NCBI RefSeq assembly: GCF_900215355.1
Contig: NZ_OBEA01000005.1
Location: forward strand, 248,001 to 312,000
Length of the DNA: 64,000 nt
Reading direction: 5' to 3'
From: Pseudooceanicola antarcticus
GTDB taxonomy: Bacteria > Pseudomonadota > Alphaproteobacteria > Rhodobacterales > Rhodobacteraceae
Below the pieces are notes generated by a model. It saw only the letters and a list, made by a program, of their open reading frames with translations. It was not told the DNA's origin and made no database searches. Positions within the stretch are counted from its first letter, which is position 1; each line of letters starts with the position of its first letter. Below, one piece after another: positions 46,935 through 59,179 of this stretch. The translations under genes and the position numbers were made by a program.

Positions 46935-48587
46935 TCAGCCCGCGTCGATCAGCTTGCGCGCGGCGGCTCGCGCCTCTTCGGTGATCGCATCGCCCGAGAT
47001 CATACGGGCCAGCTCGTCCACCCGCGCCTCTGGCGAGAGCGCCAGCACGGTCGACAGCGTGGCCTCGCCCTCGACCCGCTTGGCGACCTGCCAGTGGTGC
47101 GAGGCACGGGCCGCAACCTGCGGCGAATGGGTGACGACGAGCACCTGACCACCCTCGGCCAGCCGTGCCAGGCGTCGACCGACCGCGTCGGCGGTGGCCC
47201 CGCCGACACCGCGGTCGATCTCGTCGAAGATCATGGTGACCTGGCTGTCATCCCCCGCCAGGCAGACCTTGAGCGCCAGCAGGAAGCGCGAAAGCTCCCC
47301 GCCCGAGGCGATCTTGGCCAGCGGGCCGGAGGGTGCACCGGGGTTGGTCGCCACAGTGAAGGAAACCTCGTCGCGGCCCTCGGGGCCGGGCTCTGCGGGG
47401 CTGACCTCGGTGACGAAACGGGCGCGCTCCATCTTCAGCGGCGCAAGCTCGGCCTCCACCGCGCTGTCGAGCCGGGCGGCCGCGGCGCGGCGTGTCTCGG
47501 ACAGCCTGGCGGCAAGGCCCGCGTAGACCTCATCGGCCTCGCGCAGGGCGGCTTCCAGCCGGGCGATCTCTCCGGCGCCACCGTCGATGGCCTCCAGCCG
47601 GCCGCGCAGATCGCTGGCCAGCTCGGCCAGCGCATCGGGGGCCACATCATGCTTGCGCGCAAGGGCGCGGATGGCGAAGAGACGCTCTTCGGTGGCCTCG
47701 AGCTCCAACGGATCGAAATCGAGCGCCTCGAGGCAGCGCACCACCCCGTCTGCGGCCTCGTCGAGCTCGGCCAGCGCACGGGAGAGCGCGGCAATGGGCG
47801 CATCCAGATGGCCCTCCAGCGCCTCAGAGGCCTTCTCGAGCCAACGCATGGCGTCGCACATCGGGCCTTCGGCGCCCTCGTTGCCAAGCGCCTGATGAGC
47901 GCGCGAGACATCCTCTCGCAGCCGCTCGGCGCCCTGCATCAGACGGCGACGGCTGTCCAGATCGGCCTCTTCGCCGGGCTGCGGGTCAAGCTTGTCCAGC
48001 TCTTCCACGGAATGGCGCAGGTATTCTTCTTCCTTGGCGGCGGCGGCCAGCGCGGCGCGGGCGGCGTCCAGCTTCTTCTCGGCACCGGAGCGCGCGCGCC
48101 AGGCCTCGCGCAGCTCGGCCTTGAGGCCAGAGACGCCGGCGAACTCATCGAGGATGGCCCGGTGGCCACGCGGGTTCAGCAGGCCCCGGTCATCATGCTG
48201 GCCATGCAGCTCGACCAGGGTTTCCGACAGCGACCGCAACACCTGCCCCGAGGCGCGACGATCGTTGATCCAGGCGGTCTTGCGCCCGTCGCGCGAGTTG
48301 ATGCGGCGCAGCAGAAGCTCGTCGCCCACGGGCAGGCCCGCCTCTTCCAGCACCCGATGCGCCGGATGGCCCTCGGGCAGTTCGAAGATCGCCGTGACCT
48401 CGCCCTGCTCGGCACCTTCGCGCACCAGGTCGGCACGGCCGCGCCAGCCCAGCACGAAGCCCAGGGAATCAAGCAGGATCGACTTGCCGGCGCCGGTCTC
48501 GCCGGTCAGCACGTTCAGGCCCGGCTGGAAGTCGAGCTCCAGCCGGTCGATGATCAGCATGTCACGAATGTCCAGACCGCGCAGCAT
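46935..48587 (-). CDS. recN: DNA repair protein RecN
   Basis: An SMC-like ATPase acting in double-strand break repair and end tethering. Walker A is GETGAGKS at 29-36; the C-terminal half carries the ABC-type signature and Walker B (GELSRFLLALK; VTMIFDEIDRGVGGATADAV) with LVVTHSPQVAA. The long coiled-coil arms lie between (about 150-370). At 550 residues it has normal length. GAGGGCGG precedes the ATG. It is the last gene of the leftward cell-envelope cluster, 71 bp behind bamD. Confidence 0.97.
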   Translation of the reverse strand: MLRGLDIRDMLIIDRLELDFQPGLNVLTGETGAGKSILLDSLGFVLGWRGRADLVREGAEQGEVTAIFELPEGHPAHRVLEEAGLPVGDELLLRRINSRDGRKTAWINDRRASGQVLRSLSETLVELHGQHDDRGLLNPRGHRAILDEFAGVSGLKAELREAWRARSGAEKKLDAARAALAAAAKEEEYLRHSVEELDKLDPQPGEEADLDSRRRLMQGAERLREDVSRAHQALGNEGAEGPMCDAMRWLEKASEALEGHLDAPIAALSRALAELDEAADGVVRCLEALDFDPLELEATEERLFAIRALARKHDVAPDALAELASDLRGRLEAIDGGAGEIARLEAALREADEVYAGLAARLSETRRAAAARLDSAVEAELAPLKMERARFVTEVSPAEPGPEGRDEVSFTVATNPGAPSGPLAKIASGGELSRFLLALKVCLAGDDSQVTMIFDEIDRGVGGATADAVGRRLARLAEGGQVLVVTHSPQVAARASHHWQVAKRVEGEATLSTVLALSPEARVDELARMISGDAITEEARAAARKLIDAG

Positions 48588-48658
48588 GGCCCGCCCTCAG
48601 GCCCCGGCCTCTCCCCCGGAGCGCGAGGCGCCGGGGAAGGCGGTATGCGGGACGGCGA

Positions 48659-49507
48659 TCAAAGCCAGTCACCCTTGATGGTCTGGCGATAGAGGCTGGC
48701 TAGCCAGCCATCGCCGCGCGCACGGGGTTCGAGCCCACGCTTGGTCAGCAGCTGGTAGCTGTCCTCGTACCACTCGGTCGAGCGGAAGTTGTGCCCCAGG
48801 ATCGCAGCGGCGGTCTGCGCCTCGTCGGTCAGGCCGAGCGACAGGTAGGCCTCGACCAGCCGGTGCAGCGCTTCGGGCGTATGCGAGGTGGTCTGGAATT
48901 CCTCGACCACGGTGCGGAAACGGTTGATGGCGGCACTGAAGTGATCGCGCTTCAGGTAGTAGCGCCCGACCTCCATCTCCTTGGCGGCGAGGTGGTCGAA
49001 GGCCAGGTCGAACTTCAGGATCGCCGACTTGGCGTATTCCGACGAGGGGTAGCGCTCGATCACCTGGCGCAGGGCCTGCAGGGCCTCGAAGGTCAGGCCC
49101 TGGTCACGGCCGATCTCGTCGATCTGGTCATAATAGGACAGCGCCAGCAGGTACTGGGCGTAGGCGGCATCTTCCGTGGTCGGATAGAAGTCGATGTAGC
49201 GCTGCGCGGCGGCGCGGCTTTCATCGTAGTTGCGGGCCGAATGCTGGGCGAAGGCCTGCATGATCAGCGCCCGCTGGGCCCATTCGGAATAGGGATAAAG
49301 GCGCTCGATCTCGGCGAAATACTCCGCCGCATCCTCGAAGTTGCGCTCTTCCATCTCGTATTCGCCGCGACCGAAGATCTGCTCGGCGGTATAGGATTCC
49401 ATGCCAACGCGGCGGTCATCGAGACCCGGACCGGCACCACATGCCGCGAGAGACAGCGCCAGCAGGGCGCCCCCTGCCAGCCTCATTCGAAAAGCGCCGC
49501 TCTTCAT
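48659..49507 (-). CDS. bamD: Outer-membrane assembly lipoprotein BamD
   Basis: A 282-residue lipoprotein of the BAM complex, which inserts beta-barrel proteins into the outer membrane. The signal ends in the lipobox LAAC (lipidated Cys23). The mature part is a run of TPR-like helices (AEQIFGRGEYEMEERNFEDA; ALIMQAFAQHSARNYDESRA; AEYFAEIERLYPYSEWA). The family-typical segment RYYLKRDHFSAAINRF is present. The position between lpxC and recN is common in alphaproteobacteria. Confidence 0.95.
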   Translation of the reverse strand: MKSGAFRMRLAGGALLALSLAACGAGPGLDDRRVGMESYTAEQIFGRGEYEMEERNFEDAAEYFAEIERLYPYSEWAQRALIMQAFAQHSARNYDESRAAAQRYIDFYPTTEDAAYAQYLLALSYYDQIDEIGRDQGLTFEALQALRQVIERYPSSEYAKSAILKFDLAFDHLAAKEMEVGRYYLKRDHFSAAINRFRTVVEEFQTTSHTPEALHRLVEAYLSLGLTDEAQTAAAILGHNFRSTEWYEDSYQLLTKRGLEPRARGDGWLASLYRQTIKGDWL

Positions 49508-49708
49508 GCCTGCATCACCCCTTCAGCGTCATAGTCATGGGCAGCGCAGGGCGCCGCCGCCCCATGGTCCTAGCACAGAAAATTCCGCTGCAAAACGCCT
49601 TTACGCCCCTTGGCGGGGCAAAGCCGCCTGCCAGCGCGCGGAAGTAGAAACGCCGCCCCCGAAGAGCGGCGTCAGGTTGCCGGGAGACGATCCCGCAAGC
49701 CCCTGTCT

Positions 49709-50629
49709 TCACGCGACGGCAGGGATCTCGGCCGGGGTGACACCGACGCCCGGAAGGCGTGCCGCCGTGGCCTCGTCGCAAGACACGATGCGGTAGTTGC
49801 GGCGATCCGAGAAGAGCGCGCGCAGCAGGGTGTTGGTCAGCGAGTGACCGGCCCGGATGCCCTCGTAGCGGGCCAGGAGAGGCGCGCCGGCCAGGGCCAG
49901 GTCGCCCAGGGCGTCCAGCATCTTGTGCCGCACCGGCTCGTCCTCGTAGCGCAGACCCGAGGGAGAGAGCACCTCGGCGCCGTCGACGACGACGGCATTG
50001 TCATAGGTACCGCCCAGGGCCAGGCCATTGGCCTGCATCGCCTCGACATCGGCCTGGCGGCAGAAGGTGCGGCTGTCCGAGAGCTCGCGCACGAAGGCGC
50101 CGTTCTTGATCACCAGCTCACGGTCCTGGCGGCCGATGGCGGCGTCGGGAAAGTCGATGTGGAAGGCAATCTCGAGCTGGTCTGCGGGCAGCAGCCGGGC
50201 CACGGCCTCGCCGTTCTTCACCTCGACCGGGCGCAGCACCTGGATGGCACGGCTGGGGGCCGATTGCGCACGCAGGCCACGGGCCAGGATACCGCGCACG
50301 AAGGGCGCAGCCGAACCGTCGAGGATCGGCACTTCCGGCCCGTCGATCTCGACCAGCGCATTGGAGATGCCACAGCCGGCGATCGCCGCCATGACATGCT
50401 CGACGGTCGAGACGGAAGCGCCGGAGGTATTGACGAGGCGGGTGCAGAGGGCCGTGCGTTCAACGGCATTCCAGCGCGCAGGCAGAAGACCCTCCTCCTC
50501 GGAGAGGTCGGTTCTGCGGAACCAGATCCCGAAACCGGCCTTGGCCGGGTGGATCGTCAGAGTCGCAGGTTTGCCGGAATGCAAACCCTCGCCGGAAAAG
50601 CTTACCGGAGCCTTCATAGTCTGTTGCAC
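49709..50629 (-). CDS. lpxC: UDP-3-O-acyl-N-acetylglucosamine deacetylase
   Basis: The zinc deacetylase of the committed step of lipid A synthesis. Zinc ligands and catalytic residues are in place: Glu77-His78 in STVEHVMAA, His235 and Asp239 in RHKMLDALGD and His262 in GHSLTN, in the same spacing as E. coli LpxC. At 306 residues it is standard. I keep the GTG at 50629 because GGGG lies about 7 nt upstream; an ATG four codons later is the alternative. It follows ftsZ, which ends at a terminator, so lpxC may have its own promoter in the 265-bp gap. Confidence 0.96.
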   Translation of the reverse strand: MQQTMKAPVSFSGEGLHSGKPATLTIHPAKAGFGIWFRRTDLSEEEGLLPARWNAVERTALCTRLVNTSGASVSTVEHVMAAIAGCGISNALVEIDGPEVPILDGSAAPFVRGILARGLRAQSAPSRAIQVLRPVEVKNGEAVARLLPADQLEIAFHIDFPDAAIGRQDRELVIKNGAFVRELSDSRTFCRQADVEAMQANGLALGGTYDNAVVVDGAEVLSPSGLRYEDEPVRHKMLDALGDLALAGAPLLARYEGIRAGHSLTNTLLRALFSDRRNYRIVSCDEATAARLPGVGVTPAEIPAVA

Positions 50630-50801
50630 GTTATTACCCCAGGTGTCCCAACGGCCTGTCCCGACCGTTAACGTCTCATTAGGTAAGGGGTGGGCAAAAA
50701 GGCCTCAACTCACTCTTTGCAACGGATTGAAACATCCGCTGTAACAAGGCGCGGAATCCTGCTTTCAGCGAAACATTGTTTCAGGGAACCCTTTAAAACA
50801 A

Positions 50802-50830
50802 GGGAAAAGGCCGCCCGAGGGCGGCCTTAA
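50802..50830 (-). terminator. Intrinsic terminator after ftsZ
   Basis: Read leftward, AAGGCCGCCC / GGGCGGCCTT forms a 10-bp perfect stem with a very short loop, followed by TTTTCCC. It separates ftsZ from lpxC. Confidence 0.85.
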
Positions 50831-50894
50831 CCAAAAGATCAAATGTTGAGCTGGGCGGTAAATGTGACCGCCAGTTCCGGCAAAGAGCCCCGGA

Positions 50895-52682
<1,788 letters not shown>

Positions 52683-52849
52683 CGAATTTTCCGCCTGCTT
52701 GGCCCCTTTGCGGGGTTTTTTCTGCCTATCACGTCAAACTTTAACGCTTTCCCGCGACCTCGTCACCCCAAAATAAGCGAAAAACACCAAATCTGGCGCG
52801 TTTTCAGGGGCCGTTCGCGGTATCTTGCCGAAGGCACTTTATATTGCGT

Positions 52850-54190
52850 TTACCAGTTGTCACGGAACCAGCGTACGGCGCGTTTCAGCGAGCGTGCGGG
52901 GAACTGGTCGAGCGGCAGGTCGAAGTCCCACCACTCGTCCTGCGGGTGTGCCGCAAAGAGGCACATGCCGACCGCCGAGGCAAAGCCCGGTCCCGTCGCC
53001 GCCTGCGGCAGGCCATGCACGCGCAGCGGGCGTCCAAGGCGCACCTGCTGACCCAGGATCTTCGAGGCCAGCGCCCCCAGTCCGGGGATCTGGCTGGCGC
53101 CGCCGGTGAGCACGATCTGCTGGTTGGGCAGCGACTCGAAGCCCGCCGCATCGAGGCAGAGACGCACCTCTTCCAGGATCTCCTCGACCCGAGGACGCAT
53201 GATGCCGATCAGCTCGGCGCGGGTGCAAGAGCGGCGGTCGTGCTCGTAATCGCCGGTCTCGCCGCCGATCTCGATGCGCTCGCGGTCATCCATGCCGGTG
53301 GCGTGGACGCCGCCGTAGAAGGTCTTCAGACGCTCGGCATTGGCGAAGGGGATCTGCAGCGCCATCGAGATATCGCCGGTGACGTGATCGCCCCCCATGC
53401 GGACCGCATCGGCGTAGATCATGTGCTTCTTCATGAAGATCGACAGAGAGGTACTGCCGCCGCCCATGTCGATACAGGCCGCGCCCAGTTCCTGCTCGTC
53501 CTCGACGAGGCTGGAGATGCCCGAGACATAGGGAGAGGAGGCAATGCCCGCCAGTTCCAGGTCGCAGCGCTTGACGCAATGGGCCAGGTTCTGCACCGCC
53601 GCCGCATCGACGGTCAGCATGTGCATGTCGGTGGCCAGCGACTGGCCGATCTGGCCGCGCGGGTCCGAAAGGCCCGAACGATGGTCCAGCGCGAAGTTGA
53701 CCGGCTGGGCGTGCAGCACCTCGCGGCCCTCGCCGTAGTCGGGCAGGTCACAGGCGGCCAGCACGCGGCTGACATCCTGTTCGGTGACCAGGTCGCCTTC
53801 CACCTGAACTTCGCCCGCCAGCCCGTAGCTGCGCGGCCCCGCCCCCGAGAAACAGGCGATCACATGATCAACCCGGACCTTGGCCATCTTCTGCGCCGCC
53901 TGCAGCGCGGTGCGGATGGCGCGTTCGGTTTCGGACATGGCGTCGATCTCGCCGAAGCGGACACCGCGCGACCGGGTGGTGGCCGCACCGATGACCCGGA
54001 AGCCCGCCTGCCCCGCCAGAGAGCCCACGCCATCGCCCGGCAGGGCACCCCGGCCGGCATTGTCGAAGCGCAGGATAAGGCAGGCGATCTTCGAGGTACC
54101 CACGTCGAGCACCGCCACGACACCGCGCTGCATCGCTGCCTTGCGCATGTTGCGCATCGCCCTCTGGGATTCGTAAAGCTCCGTCATCAT
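52850..54190 (-). CDS. ftsA: Cell division protein FtsA
   Basis: The actin-like protein that anchors FtsZ to the membrane. Phosphate-binding segments of the actin fold are visible: VVAVLDVGTSKIACLILRFD, AACIDMGGGSTSLSIFMKK and IVLTGGASQIPGL. The C-terminal end (FDLPLDQFPARSLKRAVRWF) forms the amphipathic membrane-targeting helix. At 446 residues it is close to the standard. It lies 92 bp behind ftsQ and 167 bp before ftsZ. Confidence 0.97.
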   Translation of the reverse strand: MMTELYESQRAMRNMRKAAMQRGVVAVLDVGTSKIACLILRFDNAGRGALPGDGVGSLAGQAGFRVIGAATTRSRGVRFGEIDAMSETERAIRTALQAAQKMAKVRVDHVIACFSGAGPRSYGLAGEVQVEGDLVTEQDVSRVLAACDLPDYGEGREVLHAQPVNFALDHRSGLSDPRGQIGQSLATDMHMLTVDAAAVQNLAHCVKRCDLELAGIASSPYVSGISSLVEDEQELGAACIDMGGGSTSLSIFMKKHMIYADAVRMGGDHVTGDISMALQIPFANAERLKTFYGGVHATGMDDRERIEIGGETGDYEHDRRSCTRAELIGIMRPRVEEILEEVRLCLDAAGFESLPNQQIVLTGGASQIPGLGALASKILGQQVRLGRPLRVHGLPQAATGPGFASAVGMCLFAAHPQDEWWDFDLPLDQFPARSLKRAVRWFRDNW

Positions 54191-54282
54191 CTGCCGTCCG
54201 CTGCCTCTTGCCTGTCGGCTGTCTCGCCGGTTCTCGTTGCTCGTCTCGTTTTCAGGGGGCCGGCGCGCCCGGCCCCGTATCC

Positions 54283-55173
54283 CTATTTGCTGGCGTCGAT
54301 CACCAGCGAGCGAATGCGCCGCCAGTCCTTCACCGCACCCTCGCTCAGCCGCAGGGTCGGCCGGTCGGCCAGCCGCATGTCGACTGCCAGCACGTCGCGC
54401 GACATCAGCTCCTGCGCCTCGTCGAGGGCCAGCACGCGCTCCAGCGCCTGCACCGGCTTCTCTTCGGGCAGCAGGATGCGCTGATCTCGATCCAGCACCA
54501 CGTCCCAGCGACGCTCTCCGATCCGCTCGAGCCCGCGCAGCCGCGCCGCGATCGGCTCTGCGGCGGCGATGAGCGCCAGGGCCTCGGGGATCGCCGCGGG
54601 CTCTCCGGCACCTGCCAGCAGCGGCAGATCCGGACGCTCGGAGCGCCTGTGCAGGGCGCCGGTCACGGCCCCTGTCGGATCGACCAGGTCATAGCCATCG
54701 ACACCGCGCCAGATCGCCACCGGCACGCGCTCGACCACCGAGATCCGCAGCACTCCGCCATCGCGCAGCTGAAGCGCCGCCTCGGCCACCGAGGGCAGGC
54801 TCTCGACCGTGTCCTTCAGACCGGGCAGGTCGATGTGGAAGGACGAGCGCGGCAGATCCAGCTCGGCGATCTCGCGGATATCCTCTTCGGTGCCCGGCGA
54901 GGCGTTCGAGACCTCCATGCCGTAGACCATGAACTGGTCCAGGGTCTCGATATCGTTCTTCCAGCCGTGGATCATCGCGATCACGTTGTCGCGGCGCATC
55001 TCGTCGGCCATGTAAAGATGAACCGAGCCGAAGCAGACCACCGCCGGGATGACGATGCGCATGGCCAGGCGGTAGCCGGGGGTCAGCAGGAAGCGCTGCA
55101 GCCGGTAGGACCAGCGCGAGGGCGCCGGATCGGGCCGGGCGGCACGGGGGCGGGCAGGTCTCAGCGCTCGCAT
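54283..55173 (-). CDS. ftsQ: Cell division protein FtsQ
   Basis: A bitopic division protein linking early and late divisome parts. An Arg/Pro-rich cytosolic N-terminus is followed by one transmembrane helix at ~40-58 ([20 protein letters not shown]) and a periplasmic POTRA domain then beta domain ([40 protein letters not shown]). At 296 residues it is typical. Its start lies 13 bp inside the ddl gene end, so the two are coupled. Confidence 0.93.
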   Translation of the reverse strand: MRALRPARPRAARPDPAPSRWSYRLQRFLLTPGYRLAMRIVIPAVVCFGSVHLYMADEMRRDNVIAMIHGWKNDIETLDQFMVYGMEVSNASPGTEEDIREIAELDLPRSSFHIDLPGLKDTVESLPSVAEAALQLRDGGVLRISVVERVPVAIWRGVDGYDLVDPTGAVTGALHRRSERPDLPLLAGAGEPAAIPEALALIAAAEPIAARLRGLERIGERRWDVVLDRDQRILLPEEKPVQALERVLALDEAQELMSRDVLAVDMRLADRPTLRLSEGAVKDWRRIRSLVIDASK

Positions 55174-56081
55174 GAGGCATCCTCCACCATCCAGCGGCAG
55201 AGCTGACCAAAGCTCATCCCCTCGGCGGCGGCCTGTTCGGGCACCAGCGAGGTGGGGGTCATGCCGGGCTGGGTGTTGGTCTCGAGCAGCACGAGCCCCG
55301 CGAGGCCCTTGCTGTCGTCCCAGCGGAAATCGGTACGCGAGACACCCCGGCAGCCCAGGACCTCATGGGCCTTCAGCGCATAGGCGCGGCAGGCCTCTGT
55401 GATCTCGGCGGGCAGCTCTGCAGGGCAGACGTGATGCGACCCGCCGGGCGTGTATTTCGCCGCGTAGTCGTACCAGCCCTCGGTCACGATCTCGGTCACG
55501 CAAAGCGCCCGGTCGCCCAGCACCGAGACGGTCAGCTCGCGCCCCGGCACATAGGCCTCGACCATCAGGGTCTGCGGCATCTCGGGGGCCAGCGCGGGCG
55601 GGCGGTTGGCGCCCTCCTGCACGATATAGATACCCACCGAAGAGCCTTCGTTGTAGGGTTTGACCACGTAAGGAGGCGCCATGACATGGGCGGCCTCGAC
55701 CTCGGCGCGTTCGGCCAGCAGGCTATCCACCACCGGCAGGCCCGCGTTGCGATAGGCGGCCTTGGTGCGCTCCTTGTCCATGGCCAGCGCCGAGGACAGG
55801 ACGCCCGAATGAGTATAGGGCAGCCGCAGCCACTCCAGCAGACCCTGCACGCAGCCGTCCTCACCCCATCGACCATGGAGCGCGTTGAAAACAACATCAG
55901 GAGAGATCTCGCCAAGGCGCGCAGGAAGGTCGTCGCCCGCATCCACGGTCACGACCTGGAAACCCTCTTCCCGCAAAGCAGCTGCGCATTCACGCCCCGA
56001 TGACAACGACACCTCGCGCTCAGCCGAGGGTCCGCCCATCAGAAGTGCCACTTTCGGGTTTGCCCTGCTCGACGCACCCAT
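55161..56081 (-). CDS. ddl: D-alanine-D-alanine ligase
   Basis: An ATP-grasp enzyme making D-Ala-D-Ala for the peptidoglycan stem peptide. N-terminal signature [23 protein letters not shown]-grasp segments [19 protein letters not shown] and the C-terminal metal-binding stretch [20 protein letters not shown]. The start at 56081 has GAGG upstream and gives 306 residues, the normal length; further leftward sequence is not conserved in style. murB lies 108 bp upstream. Confidence 0.96.
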   Translation of the reverse strand: MGASSRANPKVALLMGGPSAEREVSLSSGRECAAALREEGFQVVTVDAGDDLPARLGEISPDVVFNALHGRWGEDGCVQGLLEWLRLPYTHSGVLSSALAMDKERTKAAYRNAGLPVVDSLLAERAEVEAAHVMAPPYVVKPYNEGSSVGIYIVQEGANRPPALAPEMPQTLMVEAYVPGRELTVSVLGDRALCVTEIVTEGWYDYAAKYTPGGSHHVCPAELPAEITEACRAYALKAHEVLGCRGVSRTDFRWDDSKGLAGLVLLETNTQPGMTPTSLVPEQAAAEGMSFGQLCRWMVEDASCER

Positions 56082-56189
56082 AAGCCTCAATGTCCCGGAC
56101 CTTTGCGGTCCTTGTTGCCGGGAATCTTCCCCGGACGCCTTGGCGCACCCATGGTCCGCCTCTGGCAAAATGCCCGCCTTTCGGCGTGA

Positions 56190-57167
56190 TTATCTGGTTT
56201 TTTCCGCGGGGTCCTGGGCGGCCTGTTCACTGTCCAAACCGGACAGCGGATCACCCACCCGCATGATTTCCCAATGTAACTCTATTCCCCGGTTTTTAAA
56301 AACCCTTTTTCGGACTTCCTCGCCCAGATCCTCCAGGTCGCGGGCCGTGGCCGCCCCGGTATTGATCATGAAGTTGGAATGCTTCTCGCTCATCTGCGCG
56401 CCACCGATGGAGAAACCGCGCAGCCCCGCCTCGTCGATCAGCTTCCAGGCCTTCAAGTCATGCACGTCATCCGCGCGCCCGGTGGAAGAGAAGCCCGCCG
56501 GGTTGCGGAAGGTCGAGCCGGCCGAGCGGTCCTTGACCGGCTGGCTGGCATCGCGCTGATCAAGCTGGGCCTGCATGCGGTCATTGAGCGCCTCCGGCTC
56601 TCCGGCCGGGCCCTCGAGCACCGCATGGGTCAGCACCCAGCCCTCGGGCAGGGCGGAATGGCGGTAAGCGAATTCCAGATCCTCGGGGCTTAGAACCACG
56701 GCGCGGCCTTCGCGGGTCACCGCATGGGCCTCAACCAGGACATCGGCCAGGTAGCTTCCATAGCAGCCGGCGTTCATCCGCACCGCCCCACCGATGGAGC
56801 CCGGAATGGTGCGCAGGAAGGTCAGGTCGACGCCGGCATCGGCGGCCTTGCGCGCCACGTGGCTGTCGGGACAGGCCGCCCCCGCGGTCACCCGGTTGCC
56901 CTCGATCTGCATGGAGTTGAACCCGCGGCCCAGCCGGATCACCACACCCCGGATACCGCCGTCGCGCACGATGAGGTTGGAGCCCACGCCCATGACGAAG
57001 ACCGGCACCTCTGCGTCGAGCTCGGCCAGGAAATGCTGCAGGTCCTCAAGATCGGCAGGCTGGAAGAGATATTCCGCCGGGCCACCCACGCGCAGCCACG
57101 TCAGCCGCGACAGGTCCCGTCCGGGGGTCAGCGCGCCCCTGATCTCGATCTCCTGCGGTTGGGCCAT
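56190..57167 (-). CDS. murB: UDP-N-acetylenolpyruvoylglucosamine reductase
   Basis: A FAD enzyme reducing UDP-GlcNAc-enolpyruvate to UDP-MurNAc. The FAD-binding domain shows [33 protein letters not shown] and [19 protein letters not shown]. The catalytic Ser and Glu lie in [11 protein letters not shown] and [11 protein letters not shown]. The layout and length (325 residues) fit the type without the long insertion of E. coli MurB. It is followed by ddl and preceded by the DUF2484 gene. Confidence 0.96.
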   Translation of the reverse strand: MAQPQEIEIRGALTPGRDLSRLTWLRVGGPAEYLFQPADLEDLQHFLAELDAEVPVFVMGVGSNLIVRDGGIRGVVIRLGRGFNSMQIEGNRVTAGAACPDSHVARKAADAGVDLTFLRTIPGSIGGAVRMNAGCYGSYLADVLVEAHAVTREGRAVVLSPEDLEFAYRHSALPEGWVLTHAVLEGPAGEPEALNDRMQAQLDQRDASQPVKDRSAGSTFRNPAGFSSTGRADDVHDLKAWKLIDEAGLRGFSIGGAQMSEKHSNFMINTGAATARDLEDLGEEVRKRVFKNRGIELHWEIMRVGDPLSGLDSEQAAQDPAEKTR

Positions 57168-57311
57168 GGGGCGTTCCTGCTCTCAGCTTGCCTTGTTCTG
57201 CAGGGGAGCGCGGCGGGCCGGCAAGGGCAGCACCCCTCCCCTGCCCCCGCAGATAGCAACCGCCGCGCGGGGTCACAAGCTGTCAGGGCCAAGCGCGCGG
57301 AAAGTGGCGGG

Positions 57312-57557
57312 TCAGCCGAAGCGCGAGCGCAGCCAGCGGGTGAGGTAGATCAGCGGCCAGCGCAGGATGGACATGCCGCCGAGCAGCACGATCAGACCCG
57401 CCCAGGGGCCATGCTGCATGGTGACGTAGCCCAGGATCGGGATGCCGCAGGCGATCAGCACATAGGCGCGCGACCAATGCTGGTCCCTCGAGGGAATCAT
57501 CGCAAGGATGTTCGCCGCGATACCCCAGAGGGCCGCAAGAAGGATGGATTCGCTCAT
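57312..57557 (-). CDS. DUF2484-family small membrane protein
   Basis: An 81-residue protein with about three short hydrophobic segments (ILLAALWGIAANILAMIP; AYVLIACGIPILGYVTM; GLIVLLGGMSILRWPLIYL). This matches the DUF2484 pattern found in Rhodobacteraceae beside murB and murC; its function is unknown. GAGGAGG lies just before the ATG. Leftward in-frame sequence reaches a poly-A-like stretch and is unlikely to be coding. The conserved position suggests a role in cell-wall synthesis or division. Confidence 0.75.
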   Translation of the reverse strand: MSESILLAALWGIAANILAMIPSRDQHWSRAYVLIACGIPILGYVTMQHGPWAGLIVLLGGMSILRWPLIYLTRWLRSRFG

Positions 57558-57774
57558 CGTGCCGCCTCCTCTTTCGGGGCTCTCCTGATCGGCGACTCTC
57601 CGCCGCCCGGACCCCAATATTTTTTTATCATCTGTTGCCTGTTTGCAAGACACTACCCGCAAGAGCCTGTCCCGACAACAAAGTTCTGGTCAGATCACGA
57701 ATGAATTATCGGCAAGGCGCCGCCCCTCGTGGGGCGGGCCCGGCAGAGACGCCGCTATCGGGTCGCCTGGGGCC

Positions 57775-59175
57775 CTATTGCTTCGACAGCCGTTCGGGCA
57801 GCCGGTTCGCCCAGGCCGAGATCGTGCCCGCGCCAAGGCAGACCACCATGTCGCCGGGCTGCGCCTGTTCGCGCACCAGGCGCTCCAGCTCGTCCTCGGA
57901 AGAGACCGCGCGGGCATGTCGGTGGCCGTGGCGGATCATTCCGGCGACCAGGTCGTCTCGGGTGGCGCCGGGGATCGGCTCTTCGCCCGCGCCGTAGACC
58001 TCGGCGATGGCGACCACGTCGGCCTCGTTGAAGCAGGCGCAGAAATCCTCGAAGAGCGTATGCAGGCGCGAATAGCGATGCGGCTGATGCACGGCAATGA
58101 CCCGGCCCTCGGTCGCCTGGCGGGCAGCCTTGAGCACCGCGGCGATCTCGACCGGGTGGTGGCCGTAATCGTCGATGATGGCGACGCCGTTGACCTCGCC
58201 CACGCGGGTGAAGCGCCGGTTGACCCCACCGAAGGCGGCAAGCGCGGTGCGGATCTCGTCCGACTTCATGCCCAGGTGACGGGCCACGGCAACCGCAGAA
58301 AGCGCATTGCTGACGTTGTGGTCGCCCGGCATCGGCAGGGTGCAGCCCTCGATGACGCGATCCTCGGCCTGTAGCGCCACGTCGAAATGCGCCACGCCGG
58401 CCTTGTAGCTGAGGTTAATCGCCCGCACGTCCGCCTGGGCGTTGAACCCATAGGTCACGACACGGCGGTCGCTGATCTTGCCCACGAGGTTCTGCACCTC
58501 GGGATGATCGGTGCAGCAGACCGCGATGCCGTAAAAGGGAATGTTCGAGACGAAGTCCAGGAAGCCCTTCCTGAGCGTGTCGAAATCGCCCCAGTGGTCC
58601 ATGTGCTCGGGGTCGATATTGGTGACGATGGCGATGGTGGCGGGCAGGCGGTTGAAGGTGCCGTCGCTTTCATCCGCCTCGACCACCATCCATTCGCCCA
58701 GACCCACGCGCGCGTTGGAGCCATAGGCATGGATGATCCCGCCATTGATCACGGTGGGGTCGAACTTGCCGGCGTCCAGCAGGGTGGCAACCATGGTCGT
58801 CGTCGTGGTCTTGCCGTGCGTGCCGGCCACGGCGATGTTGGACTTGAGCCGCATCAGCTCGGCCAGCATCTCGGCCCGGCGGACGACCGGCAGGCCCTTC
58901 AGGCGCGCCTCGTCCAGCTCGGGGTTGCCGGGCTTGATGGCGGAAGAGATCACCACCACCTCGGCGCTTTCCAGGTTCTCGGCCCGCTGGCCCTCGAATA
59001 TATGCGCGCCCAGCTTCTCCAGCCGGTCGGTGATCTTCGAGCGCTTCAGATCGCTGCCCTGCACCACGTAGCCGTGGTTCAGCAGAACCTCGGCGATGCC
59101 CGACATGCCGATCCCGCCGATACCGACGAAATGGATGGGACCGACGTCTCCGGGCAGCTTGGTGGCAGCGTTCAC
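57775..59175 (-). CDS. murC: UDP-N-acetylmuramate-L-alanine ligase
   Basis: A Mur ligase adding L-Ala to UDP-MurNAc. [16 protein letters not shown] at 118-133 is the ATP-binding loop, the N-terminal [18 protein letters not shown] binds UDP-MurNAc, and [12 protein letters not shown] and [16 protein letters not shown] are typical MurC central and C-terminal segments. I start at the GTG at 59175, preceded by AGGAG with 8-nt spacing. Its start is 4 bp from the murG stop. At 466 residues it is normal. Confidence 0.96.
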   Translation of the reverse strand: MNAATKLPGDVGPIHFVGIGGIGMSGIAEVLLNHGYVVQGSDLKRSKITDRLEKLGAHIFEGQRAENLESAEVVVISSAIKPGNPELDEARLKGLPVVRRAEMLAELMRLKSNIAVAGTHGKTTTTTMVATLLDAGKFDPTVINGGIIHAYGSNARVGLGEWMVVEADESDGTFNRLPATIAIVTNIDPEHMDHWGDFDTLRKGFLDFVSNIPFYGIAVCCTDHPEVQNLVGKISDRRVVTYGFNAQADVRAINLSYKAGVAHFDVALQAEDRVIEGCTLPMPGDHNVSNALSAVAVARHLGMKSDEIRTALAAFGGVNRRFTRVGEVNGVAIIDDYGHHPVEIAAVLKAARQATEGRVIAVHQPHRYSRLHTLFEDFCACFNEADVVAIAEVYGAGEEPIPGATRDDLVAGMIRHGHRHARAVSSEDELERLVREQAQPGDMVVCLGAGTISAWANRLPERLSKQ

Positions 59176-59179
59176 GGTA

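Noticed and set aside
46735-47148. Open frame in the regulator/recN intergenic region
   Set aside because: It runs into recN antisense, is Pro/Arg-rich and has no ribosome site or domain.
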